NCBI GenBank assembly: GCA_016303065.1 | Contig: JAEDMJ010000015.1 | Location: forward strand, 1 to 41,204 | Source of the DNA: Clostridiales bacterium | GTDB lineage: Bacteria; Bacillota; Clostridia; Oscillospirales; QAMX01 | Direction of reading: 5' to 3' | Length of the DNA: 41,204 nucleotides | Shown here: piece by piece, positions 1 through 8,184 of the stretch | Layout of the letters: every line of letters starts with the position of its first letter | How positions within the stretch are numbered: position 1 is the stretch's first letter | Made by a program: the position numbers and the translations under genes | The notes under the pieces: generated by a model | What the model was told of the DNA's origin: nothing | What the model saw: the letters and a program-made list of their open reading frames with translations, nothing else | Database searches by the model: none

Positions 1-53
1 AAACTAACAAACTCTATCTCTTTTTACGGTCTCACATCATTGACAAACGAACA

Positions 54-92
54 CTCCGCATACATCCTTCACCGAAAAGGACATATGCGGAG
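54..92 (-). terminator. Hairpin downstream of the thiamine operon
   Basis: A 9-bp perfect inverted repeat (CTCCGCATA / TATGCGGAG) encloses a second inner stem (TCCTT / AAGGA) just after the thiN stop codon on the minus strand. The sequence after it is only moderately T-rich, so termination is plausible but not textbook. The first 50 bases of the window hold nothing else recognisable. Confidence 0.45.
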
Positions 93-104
93 ATTCGCAT
101 TTTT

Positions 105-740
105 TCAGCAGAGGATATCTCCCCTGACCTTCACCAGCAAAAGCCGTCCCTCTTTCACGCTTACGGCCGCAGTCCTTCCGGGCAGCGTTTCGTTGCTTAT
201 CCCGTACTGGTATTCTCCGGTTATCTCCGCATTCTCCAGGGGGTATTTTGCGTTTTTGATGTCAACGCCGCGCGCAGACCCGTTTACTGCGAGAAGCGAA
301 AAATATGCCCAGGAGCCGTCAATATGCGCCGTGTCCCCGGACACGACCTCCATAAGCGAATAGTCGTCCGCAAGCACCGCGCGACAGCCCAGAGAGTCCA
401 GCATCAGCAGAACGGAAATGTTTCCGAGGGTGTGATCCATCCTTCCGCCCGCCGCGCCGACAAGCAGAAACTCCGAAAAGCCCCGCGCCAAAGCGGTCTT
501 TACGGCAAAAACGGTGTCCGTGTCGTCCTTTTCCCGGGGAAGCACGATCGTCTCCGCGGAGGTGTCCGGAATTTCGTGGGAGTCGAAATCGCCAACGATG
601 AGATCGGCCTTTATCCCAAGCCTTTCCATGTGCCGCAGTCCGCAGTCGCAGAACACGTTGAAGTCGCCGTCCCGGAGCAGACTCTTCGCAAAGGCATAGT
701 CCCCGATTTCCGCTCCGGAGACGATCACACAGCGCCTCAT
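105..740 (-). CDS. thiN: Thiamine pyrophosphokinase
   Basis: 211 residues, the usual length for thiamine diphosphokinase. It would transfer pyrophosphate from ATP to free thiamine, giving thiamine diphosphate (TPP) in the cytoplasm. Visible family motifs are the DCGLRHMERLGIKADLIVGDFDS block (residues about 32-54), the REKDDTDTVFAVK block (about 69-81) and GAAGGRMDHTLGN (about 95-107). It is the last gene of the operon and its ATG overlaps the thiD stop. Because ThiN acts on thiamine and not on thiamine monophosphate, the pathway needs a phosphatase, and the HAD protein two genes upstream is the obvious candidate. No thiL-type kinase is seen in the window. Confidence 0.93.
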   Translation of the reverse strand: MRRCVIVSGAEIGDYAFAKSLLRDGDFNVFCDCGLRHMERLGIKADLIVGDFDSHEIPDTSAETIVLPREKDDTDTVFAVKTALARGFSEFLLVGAAGGRMDHTLGNISVLLMLDSLGCRAVLADDYSLMEVVSGDTAHIDGSWAYFSLLAVNGSARGVDIKNAKYPLENAEITGEYQYGISNETLPGRTAAVSVKEGRLLLVKVRGDILC

Positions 741-1552
741 TCTTCCGGCCCTCCGAAAAAGCTTCCGTCAAGACAGAACATATGGTTAAGGGGTCCGCGC
801 CCCTTTCCGATGTCAAGCCCCGCGGCAATCGCGCCGGAAACATACTTTTTCGCGCGTTCAACGGCGGCTTCCAGGCCGAAGCCCTTTGCAAGATTCGAGG
901 CGATGGCGCTTGAAAGCGTGCACCCCGTCCCGTGCGTGTTGGGGTTTGCGATTCGCTTTCCATAAAACCGGGTAAACTCCCCGTTCCGGTAGAGAACGTC
1001 GGCCGCCGAGTCCGACCCGCCGTGCCCGCCCTTGCACAAAACAGCGCATCTGCACTCATCCCCGATGCGCTTTGCCGCGGCGCGCATGTCCGCCTCGCAC
1101 AAGATCTTCATCTCCGCAAGAGCCTCGGCCTCCGGAATATTCGGAGTGACAACCGCCGCAAGCGGCAACAGCTCCGTTCTCAAAGCTTCAAGCGAACCGG
1201 ATTTCAAAAGGCTCGAACCGCTTGTGGCAACCATGACCGGATCAACGACGATGTTTTCCGCGCCGTAAAACCTGAGCCTACCGGCGATTTCCGAGATGAG
1301 CTCCCGGGAAGAAACCATGCCGGTTTTCACGGCGTCCGGGCGGATGTCTTCAAACACAGCGTCGAGCTGCCGGGACAAAAACTCAGGCGCAACTTCCGAA
1401 ACAGCAAAGACCCCGGTGGTATTCTGCGCCGTAAGCGCCGTTACGGCGCTCATGGCAAAAACCCCGTTGGCGGTCATTGTCTTTATGTCAGCCTGTATTC
1501 CGGCGCCTCCGCAGGAATCGCTTCCGGCAATCGCAAGTGCTGTCCGCATCAT
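737..1552 (-). CDS. thiD: Hydroxymethylpyrimidine/phosphomethylpyrimidine kinase
   Basis: 271 residues. It phosphorylates HMP and then HMP-P, the product of ThiC, to HMP-PP for coupling by ThiE. The N-terminus carries the ribokinase-fold signature AIAGSDSCGGAGIQADIKT. VVDPVMVATSG (about residues 101-111) and NTHGTGCTLSSAIA (about 204-217) are the conserved substrate and ATP/anion-hole motifs. The start codon overlaps the stop of the upstream HAD gene (ATGA) and its own stop overlaps the thiN start, so expression is probably translationally coupled. Two consecutive ATG codons are present; the first is chosen. Confidence 0.95.
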   Translation of the reverse strand: MMRTALAIAGSDSCGGAGIQADIKTMTANGVFAMSAVTALTAQNTTGVFAVSEVAPEFLSRQLDAVFEDIRPDAVKTGMVSSRELISEIAGRLRFYGAENIVVDPVMVATSGSSLLKSGSLEALRTELLPLAAVVTPNIPEAEALAEMKILCEADMRAAAKRIGDECRCAVLCKGGHGGSDSAADVLYRNGEFTRFYGKRIANPNTHGTGCTLSSAIASNLAKGFGLEAAVERAKKYVSGAIAAGLDIGKGRGPLNHMFCLDGSFFGGPEE

Positions 1553-2211
1553 TCAAGCCCTCTCACTTTCTTCGCAAACCCTTCAAAGTCCGAAAAATTT
1601 TCCAAATAGGTCCAGGCCGTTTTCCTCAGCTCCTCTTCGGCCGCCGGGTCGACGTCCCGAACGCCGACGACGCGGAAACCGGCTCCCGCCGCGGTACGGG
1701 CGGCGTGGACGGCGTCTTCAAACACAAGGGTGTTTGAAGGCAGCGTTCCCATGAACTCCGCGGCCTCAAGATAGATCCTCGGCTCATGCTTTCCCGTGCC
1801 AAGCTCGGAGCAGGTAAAAATCTTTTCAAAATACCCCGCAATTCCAAGGCGCGAAAGGGCCGCGGAGAGAATTCCCCGGTCCCCCGCCGTGGCGATGGTC
1901 ATCGGTATGCTCATCTCCGAAAGCCCCCGAAGAAAGTCTTTTATTCCGGGCTTTTCGAGAACCTCGTTTTTGTATCCGTGGCTTATAAGCTCCACAACGC
2001 CGCGGCATATGTCCTGCGCCGAACCTTCAAGGCCGTATCTCTGCCTTATATATTCCCCTCCTTCGATCATCGTCATAGGAAAAAGCTTTTTTCCAAGACC
2101 CTCCTCCGGCGTCTTTCCGCAGCAGAGGACATACCTCTCCGCCGCCGTGTCCCAGAGATTTGTCGAGTCCAAAAGGGTTCCGTCCGCGTCAAATATCGCT
2201 CCGAGCTTCAT
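1549..2211 (-). CDS. HAD hydrolase, probable thiamine-phosphate phosphatase
   Basis: 220 residues. A haloacid-dehalogenase phosphatase with motif I FDADGTLLDS (D8 and D10 as nucleophile and acid/base), a helical cap, ATAGD as motif II, a motif III lysine (GKHEP) and motif IV VFEDAVHAA. The ATG at 2211 overlaps the thiE stop, so it replaces an in-frame start 105 bases further upstream that would lie inside thiE. Inference: the operon makes thiamine monophosphate (ThiE) but finishes with a kinase for free thiamine (ThiN), so this HAD enzyme probably removes the phosphate. HAD enzymes with that role are known elsewhere. A general sugar- or nucleotide-phosphatase is the alternative. Confidence 0.85.
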   Translation of the reverse strand: MKLGAIFDADGTLLDSTNLWDTAAERYVLCCGKTPEEGLGKKLFPMTMIEGGEYIRQRYGLEGSAQDICRGVVELISHGYKNEVLEKPGIKDFLRGLSEMSIPMTIATAGDRGILSAALSRLGIAGYFEKIFTCSELGTGKHEPRIYLEAAEFMGTLPSNTLVFEDAVHAARTAAGAGFRVVGVRDVDPAAEEELRKTAWTYLENFSDFEGFAKKVRGLE

Positions 2212-2849
2212 TCCTCCACCGCCTTTGCCGCACGACGTTTGAGCTCCCTTGCCGCAGACGCAATATCCTCCGCAGCAAAAATCGCAGAAACAACGGCAAT
2301 GCCGCTCATCCTGCACCCGGAAAGCCCCTCCACATTTGAAAGATTTATGCCGCCGATGGCAACGGCGGGGATTGAAACCGACGAACAGATCTCTTTGAGC
2401 TGCCGGGCGTCTATGCGCACGGCGTTTTTCTTTGTCGGCGACGGAAACACCGCTCCGACCCCAAGGTAATCCGCGCCGTCAGCTTCGGCTTTCCGCGCCG
2501 CTGCCACGGTCTTTGCAGTGGCGCCTATTATGAAATCGCGCCCGGTCCTTGCCCGGATCTCGCTCACCGCCATATCCTCCGCGCCGACGTGGATTCCGTC
2601 CGCGCCGGACGCCAGGGCAACGCTCAGATTGTCGTTTATGATGAGCGGAACGCCGAAGGCGCGGCAAACAGCCCCGACCTTTACGGCCTCGTCAACAAAC
2701 TCCGCCTCGCTCAGACCTTTTTCCCTGAGCTGAACGCAGGTGACGCCGCCGGACAGAGCTTCTTCGATCTGTTCGGTCAGTGTTTTCTTTCCCGTCCACG
2801 CGCGGTCCGTCACAGCATAGAGCAGAAGATTTTTTCGGTCGATACTCAT
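2208..2849 (-). CDS. thiE: Thiamine-phosphate synthase
   Basis: 213 residues. A TIM-barrel enzyme joining HMP-PP and thiazole carboxylate phosphate to thiamine monophosphate. Diagnostic segments are YAVTDR (residues 11-16), CVQLREKG (about 37-44), LIINDN (about 69-74), GADGIHVGAEDM (about 82-93), YLGVGAVFPSPTKKNA (pyrophosphate and substrate loop), VAIGGI and the phosphate-binding GIAVVSAI near the C-terminus. It follows tenI with a 4-base overlap. The full motif set distinguishes it from the neighbouring TenI paralogue, which lacks the INDN and PSPTK loops. Confidence 0.95.
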   Translation of the reverse strand: MSIDRKNLLLYAVTDRAWTGKKTLTEQIEEALSGGVTCVQLREKGLSEAEFVDEAVKVGAVCRAFGVPLIINDNLSVALASGADGIHVGAEDMAVSEIRARTGRDFIIGATAKTVAAARKAEADGADYLGVGAVFPSPTKKNAVRIDARQLKEICSSVSIPAVAIGGINLSNVEGLSGCRMSGIAVVSAIFAAEDIASAARELKRRAAKAVEE

Positions 2850-3454
2850 TTCATCTCCCTGCCTTTTTCCATATCCGTAAAATACTTTTCGACATTTTCA
2901 CACTTCATAAGCCCGCTCATAACGCATAGTCCGGCGGCGCCCGCCCGTCTCGCTTTCCAGGCGTTTTCGCGGTTGATGCCGCCGATCGCAAGGACGGGAA
3001 TTTTAACGCTTTTGCACACGTTCTCCAAAAATTCCGTTCCCCGCGGCGCAAGGCCGGCCTTGCAGTCCGTTTCAAAAACGTGCCCCGCCGTTACGTAAGT
3101 GCATCCCCGCGCCTGCGCCGCGGCGGCTTCTTCGGCGGAATGGCAAGACGCGCCGACCGCCTCAAACGGCAAAAGCTCGGACTTTTCCGCCCTCAAAAGC
3201 ATGGAAAGAGGCAGATGCAGACCTTTTGCGCCCGTCTTTTTCGCCGCTGCGGCAAAGCTGTGCAGAATGCAGAACACGCCTTCTCCCGAACATATCCGCA
3301 TGACCTTTTCCGCAAGGCGTTCATATTCGTCCTCGGAAAGGTCTTTTTCCCGCAGTATTATCGCACCGGGACGGCAGGCGGCGATTTCTTCGATCCTCTT
3401 CAGAAAATCTCCGGAGCAGAGCTTTCGGTTCGTCACGCAGATTATATCAGACAT
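2846..3454 (-). CDS. tenI: TenI thiazole tautomerase (ThiE paralogue)
   Basis: 202 residues from the ATG at 3454. It is ThiE-like in fold but has the TenI hallmark GHVFETDCKAGLAPRG, with H125 matching the catalytic histidine of B. subtilis TenI. TenI aromatises the ThiG product to the thiazole carboxylate phosphate used by ThiE. An in-frame start 63 bases upstream exists. The 3454 start is preferred because the translation then begins MSDIICVTNRKL like the family, and because it overlaps the restored thiH reading frame by 8 bases. Its position between thiH and thiE fits the pathway order. Confidence 0.88.
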   Translation of the reverse strand: MSDIICVTNRKLCSGDFLKRIEEIAACRPGAIILREKDLSEDEYERLAEKVMRICSGEGVFCILHSFAAAAKKTGAKGLHLPLSMLLRAEKSELLPFEAVGASCHSAEEAAAAQARGCTYVTAGHVFETDCKAGLAPRGTEFLENVCKSVKIPVLAIGGINRENAWKARRAGAAGLCVMSGLMKCENVEKYFTDMEKGREMK

Positions 3455-4720
3455 AGATGTAATCGTTGAGCACCGGCTGGAGCCCCGCGGCGGCAATATC
3501 CCGGTACATGTCTTCAAGACTGCGTCCGTCGTTTATCTCAAACTGCTCGTCTCCGGAAGCGCTGTCCGTATTTTTTCCCTTATACTTTTTTCATGATCCC
3601 CGATCCCCGTCGAAACTCCGGCGGACACCTTCGTTGCCGCGATCTTTGTGATACCGTTCCGGAATTCTGCGCTCTCCCGGGAGGAAACCGTGATGCCCGC
3701 AAAAGGCATGAATATCCGGTATGCGCAGATTATCTGACAGAGCTGTCTTTCCCCGACTCCGACGGGATTTATGCTCTCGTTGTTGACGATCGGGCGAAGG
3801 CGGGGACACGACATCGAGATCTCCGCGTGGGGATATTTCCGCTGGATGAAAAACGCGTGGAGGCCTCCCGCCAGCGCGTCCCTGCGGAAATCCGAAAGCC
3901 CCAGCAGCGCCGAAAACGCAACGCCGCGCATTCCTCCCGCCAGCGCGCGCTCCTGGGCGTCGAAGCGGTAGGGCCACACGCGCTTGTGTCCGAGAAGATG
4001 AAGCTTTTCGTAGGCATCCCTGTCATAGGTCTCCTGAAAAACCGTGACGAAATCCGCTCCGCACTCGTGAAGATAACGGTATTCATCCGTGTTCACCGGA
4101 TATATCTCCAGCCCGACCAGCCGGAAATACTTCCGGGCCAGACGGCAGGCCTCGCCGATATATTCGACGCTGCTCATACTGCGGCTTTCCCCGGTCAGGA
4201 TAAGTATCTCTTCCATTCCCGAATCCGCGATAACGCGCATCTCGCGTTCGATCTCTTCAAAGGACAGCTTCATACGCTTTATGTCGTTGTAGCAGTTAAA
4301 GCCGCAGTATACGCAGTAATTCTCGCAGTAGTTGGCAATGTAAAGCGGCGTAAAGAGGCATACGCTGTTTCCGAAATGCCGCCTCGTTTCAAGCCGGGCC
4401 CGCCGGGCCATCTGTTCAAGATACCCTTCCGCCGCCGGGCTCAAAAGCGCCTTGAAATCTTCGACGGAGCAGGTCTCATGTCCAAGCGCCGCCTCCACGT
4501 CCGCCGGAGTATATTTTGTCCCGTCGTAGGTTTCGACATGGGACATGACCTTTTGGCATATGTCCGACTTGATAATCTCCATTCCCGGAAGATATTCCAT
4601 GTGGTTTTTTCTGGACGACGGGTCGTTTTCGAGCCGGTGCTTTTTTTCCAGCGCCGCTTCGGACAGTTTTTCCGAATCCACAAAAAAGCTGTTTTCCACT
4701 TTTTCGCCTCCGACTTTCAT
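3447..4720 (-). CDS. thiH: 2-iminoacetate synthase ThiH, with apparent frameshift near the 3' end
   Basis: Radical-SAM tyrosine lyase that supplies dehydroglycine to ThiG. The CX3CX2C cluster motif is CENYCVYC (C132, C136, C139), followed by typical ThiH segments such as TGESRSMSS and the FQETYDRDAYEKLHLLGHK region. The uninterrupted frame stops at 3533 with a non-family tail. At 3586-3591 there is a run of six A on the coding strand. Reading one base back there (equivalent to a seventh A) restores the family C-terminus GDEQFEINDGRS...LQPVLNDYIYV, ending at 3447 and overlapping tenI. The gene is therefore either mis-sequenced by one homopolymer base, a recent pseudogene, or read by slippage. 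The start is the ATG at 4720, sharing one base with the thiG stop; a GTG three bases upstream is less likely. Confidence 0.85.
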
Positions 4721-5484
4721 CACCGAAGGAATCCGGTGAGCTGATCCGAGGCGGACGCGCCGCGCTCCAGAACTCTTCCAAGACCCGCAAGATACGCTTT
4801 TCTTCCCGCCTCTACGGCGTTCTTAAAGGCGGAGGCCATCATCGGAAGGTTTCCGGCAGTCGCGAGCGCCGTGTTCGCCATGACGGCGGCAGCGCCCATC
4901 TCCATCGCTTCGCAGGCCTGGGACGGTTTTCCGATCCCGGCGTCCACGATGATCGGAAGGTCGATCTCGTCGATCAGTATCTTTATGAAATCCCGCGTGG
5001 CAAGTCCACGGTTGGAGCCTATCGGCGAGGCAAGGGGCATGACCGCCGCCGCTCCGGCGTCGGCAAGAGCCCGTGCGGCGTAAAGATCGGGATACATATA
5101 CGGCATTACCACGAACCCCTCCCGCACAAGGATCTCCGTGGCCCTCACGGTTTCGTCGTTGTCGGGAAGAAGGTATTTGGAATCGCGCATTATCTCGATT
5201 TTCACAAAGTTCCCGCATCCAAGCTCCCTTGCAAGCCGCGCAATGCGCACGGCTTCCTGGGCGTTCCTCGCACCGGAGGTGTTGGGAAGAAGCGTTACTC
5301 CCCGGGGAATATAGTCCAGGATGTTTTCGTGTTCGGCGGTGTTCGCGCGCCGAACGGCAAGAGTTATGATTTCGGCTCCCGCATCGTGCACGGCGGCCTC
5401 AATAAGCTTAAGGGAATATTTTCCCGAGCCGAGGATGAACCGCGACGTGAACTCGTGTCCGCCGATAACCAGTTTGTCTTCCAT
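4720..5484 (-). CDS. thiG: Thiazole synthase
   Basis: 254 residues, standard for ThiG. It condenses 1-deoxy-D-xylulose 5-phosphate, dehydroglycine and the sulfur of ThiS thiocarboxylate into the thiazole. Motifs: FILGSGKY near the N-terminus, LLPNTSGARNAQEAVR (about 65-80), the Schiff-base lysine in NFVKIEI (K95), MPLASPIGSNRG, IIVDAGIGKPSQA and MGAAAVMANTALA. It sits between thiF and thiH, its direct functional partners; the stop shares a base with the thiH start. Confidence 0.96.
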   Translation of the reverse strand: MEDKLVIGGHEFTSRFILGSGKYSLKLIEAAVHDAGAEIITLAVRRANTAEHENILDYIPRGVTLLPNTSGARNAQEAVRIARLARELGCGNFVKIEIMRDSKYLLPDNDETVRATEILVREGFVVMPYMYPDLYAARALADAGAAAVMPLASPIGSNRGLATRDFIKILIDEIDLPIIVDAGIGKPSQACEAMEMGAAAVMANTALATAGNLPMMASAFKNAVEAGRKAYLAGLGRVLERGASASDQLTGFLR

Positions 5485-5514
5485 TTATCCAAAATCCTCT
5501 CTTTTTCAGTTTTT

Positions 5515-6153
5515 TCACGGCTCCGTCTCGCCGGCGATAAGGCGCAGCACCATGTGCGCCTGGTGCGCGGCACAGGCCATGACCCGCGTGGCAAAAAGCC
5601 CGCCTCCGCTTTTCACGCCGTTTGTCCCGTCCCCGCAAAGATAGAACCGGCTTCCGAGTTTTCGCGTGCGGATCAGATTTGCCGAGGCAAGCTCCGCCAT
5701 TCCCGAACCGCAGACGAGGTATTTCTCCGGAAAGCTCTCTGCGACCGCATCGACCAGCATGGATTTCTCCTCGGCGCGGTCGAACGCCTCGCAGATGATC
5801 TCTTCCCCGGCCAAAAGCGCCGGTATGTTCTCCGCCGTAAGCTTAACGGTGTCGGTTTCGACCCGGCAGTAAGGCGCAATCCGGGCAAGATTTTCTTTCA
5901 TTGCCTCAGTTTTGTACATTCCGAGCTGATCGGCAAAATACTGCTGGCGGTGCAGGTTGGAAATATCCACTCTGTCAAAGTCGATGAGATGGAGCCTTCC
6001 GATCCCGGCGCGCGCAAGGCAGACCGCAATGTTTGAGCCGAGACCGCCGAGACCGCACACGGCCACCGAGGCCTTTCCAAATTTTCCGGCAAGTATTTCT
6101 CCGTGGCGCAGGGAAAACGCAAGCTGCATTTCCTCCCTTGATGGTAAAGCCAT
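5515..6153 (-). CDS. thiF: ThiS adenylyltransferase ThiF
   Basis: 212 residues. An E1-like enzyme that adenylates the C-terminus of ThiS before sulfur transfer. The nucleotide-binding CGLGGLGSNIAVCLARAG (about residues 33-50) is followed by LIDFDRVDISNLHRQQY, the classic ThiF/MoeB ATP and Mg region. It is shorter than E. coli ThiF/MoeB and shows no paired CxxC zinc motif, as in the short ThiF forms seen in anaerobic Firmicutes. The GGAGG ribosome binding site lies within the end of thiS. A 30-base gap separates it from thiG. Confidence 0.92.
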   Translation of the reverse strand: MALPSREEMQLAFSLRHGEILAGKFGKASVAVCGLGGLGSNIAVCLARAGIGRLHLIDFDRVDISNLHRQQYFADQLGMYKTEAMKENLARIAPYCRVETDTVKLTAENIPALLAGEEIICEAFDRAEEKSMLVDAVAESFPEKYLVCGSGMAELASANLIRTRKLGSRFYLCGDGTNGVKSGGGLFATRVMACAAHQAHMVLRLIAGETEP

Positions 6154-6161
6154 ATCGCTTA

Positions 6162-6356
6162 TCAGCCGCCTCCCACGAAGCTTACGATCTCCACCGAATC
6201 GCCGTCGGCAAGAATTGCAGCCTCATAGCGGGACTTCGGAACGATATTGCCGTTTATCTCGACGGCAACTCTCGTTTTGTCAAAACCGCCGTCCGAAAGG
6301 CATTCGGCAACGGTCTTCCCTGCGGCGGCGATTTCTTTTCCGTTTATTCTGACCAT
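6162..6356 (-). CDS. thiS: Sulfur carrier protein ThiS
   Basis: 64 residues with a ubiquitin-like fold (MVRINGKEI at the start, VAVEINGNIVPKS in the middle, DGDSVEIVSFVGGG at the end). The terminal Gly-Gly is the site of adenylation and thiocarboxylation. Here the protein ends in three glycines. It lies between thiC and thiF and starts 10 bases after the thiC stop behind a GAGG site. Confidence 0.93.
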   Translation of the reverse strand: MVRINGKEIAAAGKTVAECLSDGGFDKTRVAVEINGNIVPKSRYEAAILADGDSVEIVSFVGGG

Positions 6357-6366
6357 TTTTTCCGCC

Positions 6367-7674
6367 TCACAGAATATCGATATATTCGCCGTTCAGCGCA
6401 CGGTTCATGCTCCGCACGGCGCAGAATTTTCCGCACATCGAACAGCTTTCTTCAAGCTCCGGCTTTCTCTCGTCCCGGACGCGCTTTGCCGTCTCCCCGT
6501 CGATTGCCAGCTCCCACTGCTTTTCCCAGTCGAAGGTCCTTCTCGCGTCGCCCATGAGGTCGTCGGCGTCTCTGGAATGGGGAACATGCTTTGCAATGTC
6601 TCCGGCATGGGCGGCGATTTTCGAGGCGATGATCCCCTGCTTCACGTCCTCAAGGTTCGGAAGCGCGAGGTGCTCCGCCGGAGTGACGTAGCAGAGAAAT
6701 GCGGCTCCAGCAGCGGCGGCGGCGGTTCCTCCGATGGCGGAGGTGATGTGATCGTATCCCGGAGCGATGTCCGTAACGATGGGTCCCAAAACATAGAAGG
6801 GCGCGCCCATGCAGATCGTCTGCTGGAGCTTCATGTTTGCCTCTATCTGGTCAAAGGGCATATGTCCCGGGCCTTCGACCATGACCTGAACGTCCCTGTC
6901 CCAGGCGCGCTTTGTAAGCTCTCCCAGGCGCACCAGTTCGCCGATCTGACAGGAATCTCCGGCGTCCGCGAGACATCCGGGACGGCAGGCGTCTCCCAGA
7001 GAAATCGTCACGTCGTATTCCCGGCAGATTTCGAGTATCTCGTCGTAGAACTCGTAAAACGGGTTCTCGTTTCCGGTCATGCACATCCAGGCAAAGACAA
7101 GCGAGCCTCCGCGGGAAACAATGTTCATCTTTCTGCCGTGATTTTTGATCTCCCTGACCGTATCCCTTGTAATACCGCAGTGCAGCGTCATAAAGTCCAC
7201 GCCGTCCTCCGCGTGCAGCCTCACAACGTCGATGAAATCCTTCGCCGTAAGCTCGGAAAGATCCCGCCGGTAGTGTATGACGCTGTCGTATACCGGAACA
7301 GTGCCGATCATCGCCGGGCATTCCGCGATGAGTTTTCTGCGGAAGGGGCCGGTATCGCCGTGGGAGGAGAGATCCATTATCGCCTCCGCGCCCATGTTCA
7401 CCGCAGCCATGACCTTTTCCATCTCCACGTCATAGTCCTTGCAGTCCCTTGACACGCCGAGGTTCACGTTTATCTTCGTTCTGAGCATCGAACCCACGCC
7501 GTTCGGGTCAAGGCATTTGTGGAGCCTGTTTGCGCATATCGCGACCTTTCCCTCTGCCACAAGAGCCCGTATTTCTTCCGGGTCGCGGTACTCCTTCTTC
7601 GCCACGGCGCGCATCTGGTCCGTGATAATTCCCTTTCGCGCGGCTTCCATCTGTGTCCTGTACAAAGTTTCCAT
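6367..7674 (-). CDS. thiC: Phosphomethylpyrimidine synthase ThiC
   Basis: 435 residues, the short anaerobe-type ThiC without the long N-terminal domain. It rearranges aminoimidazole ribotide into HMP-P by radical SAM chemistry. Conserved blocks include INVNLGVSRDC, DLSSHGDTG, TLHCGITRD, SRGGSLVFAWM, SLGDACRPGC, MVEGPGHMP and the ITSAIGGTAAA loop. The C-terminal [4Fe-4S] motif reads CSMCGKFC (C411, C414, C418), a CX2CX3C spacing, where long ThiC proteins have CX2CX4C. It is the first gene of the operon, directly after the TPP riboswitch and terminator, with an AAGGAG site 7-12 bases before the ATG. Confidence 0.97.
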   Translation of the reverse strand: METLYRTQMEAARKGIITDQMRAVAKKEYRDPEEIRALVAEGKVAICANRLHKCLDPNGVGSMLRTKINVNLGVSRDCKDYDVEMEKVMAAVNMGAEAIMDLSSHGDTGPFRRKLIAECPAMIGTVPVYDSVIHYRRDLSELTAKDFIDVVRLHAEDGVDFMTLHCGITRDTVREIKNHGRKMNIVSRGGSLVFAWMCMTGNENPFYEFYDEILEICREYDVTISLGDACRPGCLADAGDSCQIGELVRLGELTKRAWDRDVQVMVEGPGHMPFDQIEANMKLQQTICMGAPFYVLGPIVTDIAPGYDHITSAIGGTAAAAAGAAFLCYVTPAEHLALPNLEDVKQGIIASKIAAHAGDIAKHVPHSRDADDLMGDARRTFDWEKQWELAIDGETAKRVRDERKPELEESCSMCGKFCAVRSMNRALNGEYIDIL

Positions 7675-7691
7675 ATCGTTTCTCCTTGAAG

Positions 7692-7731
7692 AAAAAGCGG
7701 AAAGCTTGCCCGATAAGGCTTTGCTTTCCGC
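7692..7731 (-). terminator. Riboswitch-controlled intrinsic terminator before thiC
   Basis: On the minus strand a 9-bp perfect stem GCGGAAAGC / GCTTTCCGC with a 17-nt loop is followed at once by a U5 tract. It lies between the TPP aptamer and the thiC ribosome binding site, so TPP binding most likely ends transcription here. Confidence 0.9.
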
Positions 7732-7754
7732 AATAACACGATACGAAGTATGTG

Positions 7755-7850
7755 TCAGTCATCCCTACGTTGGCATTATCCAAATCAGGTAAAAGGGTCG
7801 AAGGTCACACCTTCCTCTCAGCCTGTTGTTTACAAGCTCCCCGCTGTTTT
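7755..7850 (-). ncRNA. TPP riboswitch (THI element)
   Basis: The minus-strand RNA contains the THI-box consensus in order: GGGGAGC, the pyrimidine-sensing CUGAGAGG, the ACCCUUUUACCUGAU segment, and the pyrophosphate-sensing GGAUAAUGCCAACGUAGGGA. It starts just after the predicted transcription start and is followed by the terminator above. It should repress the whole thi operon when TPP is abundant. Boundaries are approximate because helix P1 is short and weak. Confidence 0.96.
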
Positions 7851-7866
7851 TAATTTTAACGCATAT

Positions 7867-7895
7867 ATTATAGCTCTTTCCGCAAAAAAAATCAA
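7867..7895 (-). promoter_or_regulatory. Promoter of the thiamine operon
   Basis: TTGATT (7895-7890) and TATAAT (7872-7867) on the minus strand are separated by 17 bp. Transcription would begin around 7860, immediately before the TPP aptamer. Confidence 0.85.
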
Positions 7896-8029
7896 GCTTT
7901 TTTCCCGCCGCGACATCACGTCCCTCATAATTTCCGGCGACTCGCCCCCCCAAAAAAAGCTCCCGCCGTTTTTGGCTACGCCGGACAGTACCCGCCTTGC
8001 GGCAGACGCGGCATGAAATATCAGGCGAA

Positions 8030-8061
8030 AAAATACCGCGCCGGGGTTTTTCGGGTATTTT
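8030..8061 (-). terminator. Orphan hairpin with U-tract
   Basis: An 8-bp stem AAAATACC / GGTATTTT is followed on the minus strand by more Ts. No minus-strand gene lies upstream within the divergent intergenic region, so it may stop antisense transcription coming from 8.2 kb or above. The rest of 7900-8110 shows nothing recognisable. Confidence 0.4.
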
Positions 8062-8110
8062 CATCCTGTTTTTTTAGCTGCGGTATCAAAAAACTGCGGC
8101 AAAGCGCCGA

Positions 8111-8139
8111 TTGACAAACGGCGTCCGCTGTCGTATAAT
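8111..8139 (+). promoter_or_regulatory. Consensus promoter for the 8.2-9.8 kb gene pair
   Basis: Perfect TTGACA (8111-8116) and TATAAT (8134-8139) are separated by 17 bp. This places the transcription start near 8146, which rules out the ATG at 8149 as the normal start of the next gene. Confidence 0.92.
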
Positions 8140-8184
8140 ATACGATGTATGACAGTATACTCACCACAAACGGAGGCATTGACA

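Noticed and set aside
319..1059. A 246-codon minus-strand frame overlapping thiN and thiD
   Set aside because: Out-of-frame shadow rich in Arg/Gly; thiD and thiN fully explain the region.
3580..3600. Canonical programmed -1 frameshift site in thiH
   Set aside because: The A-AAA-AAG heptamer is present but in the wrong phase relative to the zero frame, and no downstream pseudoknot or upstream SD-like stimulator was noticed. An error or mutation is more likely.
8149..8184. Upstream ATG for the 8.2-kb gene
   Set aside because: It lies within a few bases of the predicted transcription start and has no ribosome binding site; GGAGG stands before the ATG at 8185.
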